Shown: positions 61,691-64,000 of the stretch, piece by piece | How the letters are laid out: the number at the start of each line of letters is the position of its first letter | How positions within the stretch are numbered: position 1 is the stretch's first letter | Assembly: GCA_019054805.1 (NCBI GenBank) | Contig: JAHQIY010000002.1 | Location: 434,001-498,000, forward strand | Length of the DNA stretch: 64,000 nucleotides | Source: Brachionus manjavacas | Taxonomy: Eukaryota > Rotifera > Eurotatoria > Ploima > Brachionidae | Direction of reading: 5' to 3' | Notes under the pieces: generated by a model | Told to the model about the DNA's origin: nothing | Database searches by the model: none | Seen by the model: the letters and a program-made list of their open reading frames with translations, nothing else | Program-made: the position numbers and the translations under genes

Positions 61691-62025
61691 TTTCTTTCAT
61701 TTTTAATCATTTTTTCATTTTTCTCAATGTAAGCAGTTCGTTGAAACTTTAACTTAGTTCTGTATCTGAAAAATTATTAAAAAAAGCTTTTTTTATTTTT
61801 AAATTCCTAAATTAAAAATTTACTAATTATGTCAAGAAATTTTTCTTTTTTATCATTAATACTACATCTAAGAGTACAATTCAAACTAAACTTATTAGAA
61901 TTAACAAAGTAACAAGATTTTAGTTTGAGATTTGAGTGAATCCATTTTAATCTTAAATTTTTTTTCCAGTTTTTAGAATAAATTTTCAAGAACTAAAAAT
62001 TTTTTTTTTTACTTGTACTTAAAAT
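61691..62025. other. AT-rich insertion in the right arm
   Basis: This segment has no counterpart in the left arm at the mirrored position (about 59650). No terminal repeats or coding sequence are visible. Confidence 0.5.
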
Positions 62026-62881
62026 GAAAGAATTTTTTCTTATAAAAATCAAAATAACTTTTAAATTTGTTTAAATAATTTGCCCATGATTTTAATAAGT
62101 TGTATTTTTAGTAAGTTTGCTGAAGAGATTAATTAATTTTTAATTAGTACAAATCCTGTAAAAAGCTATCTAAGTCAGCTTCGATGGCGTTCAAACACAT
62201 TTCGGTAAGTCTTTTCGAAGCACTAGATATCCGATATAATAATAACAAAAAATACGATGCTAAAAGGTTTATTGGATTCTCTTAAAAGATAAAAAAAATA
62301 AATGGGACTTAAACATTTCTGTTGGATTAGCCTCCTTAGATCTAATTTTTAAGTTAAATTTAAGAGCAGTTGAACACTAAACAAGGATAGGTCTTACGGG
62401 AACATGAAACAAAATTGGATCATTTAAGCTCTTATCCAAATTATTATTCAACTCCTCAACTTTTCATTTGCATCTAATCATTAATTTCTGTTTGATAAAT
62501 CTTTCCCTCTACATTGATTAAAATCGCTAATATGCACTATTTAAGTAAAGAAAATTTTGTCCTAAAGATATTGATGAATAAAAAATTTTTCTTAATTATG
62601 AATAAATAAAGTTTAATATTTTGTGTTTGAATTAAAAAATGTATCCAAAGTTTAAATTCAAAAAGTGCGATGTTTAAAATTTTTTTCAGTTTCAAATAAA
62701 AAATAATTATAAGTTAATACTCTAAGATTTTTTCTATTTGAAATTAAACTTTTTAGTGAAATAGAATTGTTTTTTTTTTTAATTTGAAGAAGCTTTAAAA
62801 ATAGCATTTTCTCTGATAATAACTTAAATAAAAAAATTTATATCATTATTTATTTTTTAAGAATTTAAATCTTTGCTGGTC

Positions 62882-63119
62882 TCAGTTGTTTATTTTAGAT
62901 TCAAAGTAAACAATTTTCCAACAACAAAAACCTTTATTGCTATGTCTCATTCTGCTATTTCCAAGTCGAAGATTCATGGAGTTTGGGTTCCTAGGGATAT
63001 TGGCAAGGAGGAAAGGAGGAATTTTTCTTGGATGTGCTAGCATCCATTTATGGATTGCATTGTTTTTTAGCCCCAAGCTGGTCTTAATTGATGTGGAGTG
63101 ATTGGATTCTTGGATTAGT
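62882..63119 (-). pseudogene. CXC/CRC-domain-like fragment (right arm copy)
   Basis: Identical at protein level to the fragment at 58563-58757, in mirror orientation. Same RNPNSMNLRLG and RMRHSNKGFCCWK segments and same stop. Its preservation reflects the recent duplication or conversion of the arms and is not evidence of function. Confidence 0.4.
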
Positions 63120-63471
63120 GGTACAAGTTTTGATTAACGATCCCTAGTTATTTTGTCGGCGGATTGTTGAGCCGCAACAATACCATTTTCTAAGTATTAA
63201 TAAAAAATGGAAGGTGGACTCTTTTTGAATTAAAAATAAAAATTACTAATTAAATATTGGTAGTAGGTTTATTCGACGCTAATAAATTCGACGACCATTA
63301 ATTTTACTAGATGTAATTTACGAGTTAATTTTGACTAAAAAAATAAATAGACACCATAAAACCTCGACGTCTATTAATTTAACTAAAAACTTGACATAAA
63401 ATTCGACTTCACTTGACTTAACTTGACTTGACTCGGCGAAAATAATTAAAAATAAAAAAGTTGATTGAATA

Positions 63472-64000
63472 ATGGACGAAGAATTGTCTAATTGCTTTGA
63501 AAAATTAGATTTATGTGGATCACAATGTGTCGGAAATTTACTAATTTATCGTAATTTCGAACACAAACTAGATTATGTGGCGAAAACTACCAATAAACAT
63601 AGTTGGAGATGTAACACTCAACCAGACTGTAAAGATCGAATTTATACAATTGGTTTGTACCCGCCAATTACAGAGGGTAATGTTTGGCATGAACATCCTG
63701 CTCAACCAGCAAAAATAGAAGTTCGTAAAGCAATAAAAGATCTAAAAAGTACAAATACAAGTACAGCAAAAAGTACTATTCAAAACGCACAAAGAACTTT
63801 ATCCATTGAAGCACAAGTAATTTTACCAAATTATGACGCCTTAAGACAGCGTATGTTATCAAAAAAAAAACCTTATTCGCACTATCCAAAGCCAGAAAAA
63901 AGACAAGATCTGATATTGCCTGAAGAGTTCACGTTTACATGTAATAAGCAAAAATTTAATATCTTTGATTCTGGAAACGGCGATCCAAATCGAATTATTA
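63472..64000 (+). CDS. MULE transposase N-terminus with FLYWCH finger (right arm copy, partial at window edge)
   Basis: Open from the ATG at 63472 to the window edge (176 codons visible), identical in protein sequence to the left-arm copy: FLYWCH finger, then the ILPEEFTFT and FDSGNGDPNRII blocks. It reads outward, away from the palindrome centre. Whether it continues into an intact catalytic domain or breaks at the same point as the left copy cannot be seen here. Confidence 0.75.
   Translation, partial: MDEELSNCFEKLDLCGSQCVGNLLIYRNFEHKLDYVAKTTNKHSWRCNTQPDCKDRIYTIGLYPPITEGNVWHEHPAQPAKIEVRKAIKDLKSTNTSTAKSTIQNAQRTLSIEAQVILPNYDALRQRMLSKKKPYSHYPKPEKRQDLILPEEFTFTCNKQKFNIFDSGNGDPNRII

Larger units (their letters stand above)
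62030..64000. repeat. Right arm of the giant inverted repeat, runs off the window
   Basis: Near-identical reverse complement of 57640-59650 (see that entry). The arm is cut by the window edge, so its true outer end is unknown. Confidence 0.92.

Overview
This window is nuclear DNA of a small-genome invertebrate animal. It is very AT-rich. The genes are split by GT-AG introns, many only 45-60 bases long, and all six conserved multi-exon genes are animal orthologues (USP47, INTS11, V-ATPase subunit B, an ABCG half-transporter, PCNP, SMG7), as is the two-exon mitochondrial protease YME1L. Coding exons are clearly richer in GC than the DNA around them. The base composition, compact introns and repeat mixture would suit a rotifer such as Brachionus, but that is an inference and no sequence in the window settles it.

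Layout. 1-7.6 kb: gene-poor, with a 65-bp perfect hairpin, one small secreted cysteine-rich protein gene (-), and a 2.5-kb Tc1-type inverted-repeat element that has been hit by a LINE, a foldback and a tRNA-derived SINE. 7.6-20.5 kb: USP47 (+), six exons; its two 3.8-kb introns hold Tc1, LINE, MULE, SINE and hAT remnants. 20.8-24.9 kb: INTS11 (+), ten exons. 26.4-27.0 kb: an internally deleted FLYWCH-type MULE. 28.3-30.0 kb: V-ATPase subunit B (-), three exons. 33.3-37.9 kb: a nearly complete Ty3/Gypsy LTR retrotransposon (-) with two reading-frame breaks. 38.7-43.4 kb: ABCG transporter (+), fifteen exons, followed by a decayed LINE. 46.6-47.4 kb: PCNP (-), five very small exons that an ORF scan misses. 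48.4-50.5 kb: a three-level nest (LINE in Tigger in Tc1-like element). 51.2-53.4 kb: SMG7 (+). 54.9-57.2 kb: YME1L-type mitochondrial AAA protease (+) with one frame break. 57.5-64 kb: a giant inverted repeat whose arms carry outward-facing MULE transposase N-termini and a CXC/CRC-domain-like fragment, and whose centre carries a broken gene resembling Crinkler/RHS-type (CR) NTPase proteins.

The host genes are unrelated housekeeping functions (deubiquitination, snRNA 3'-end processing, proton pumping, lipid/solute export, a nuclear PEST protein, nonsense-mediated decay, inner-membrane proteolysis), with no sign of an operon or cluster. Most of the remaining DNA that can be explained is transposable-element debris. 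The most unusual system is the 57.5-64 kb palindromic MULE region with its captured-looking cargo; the nested insertion at 48.4-50.5 kb gives the clearest relative chronology of transposition.
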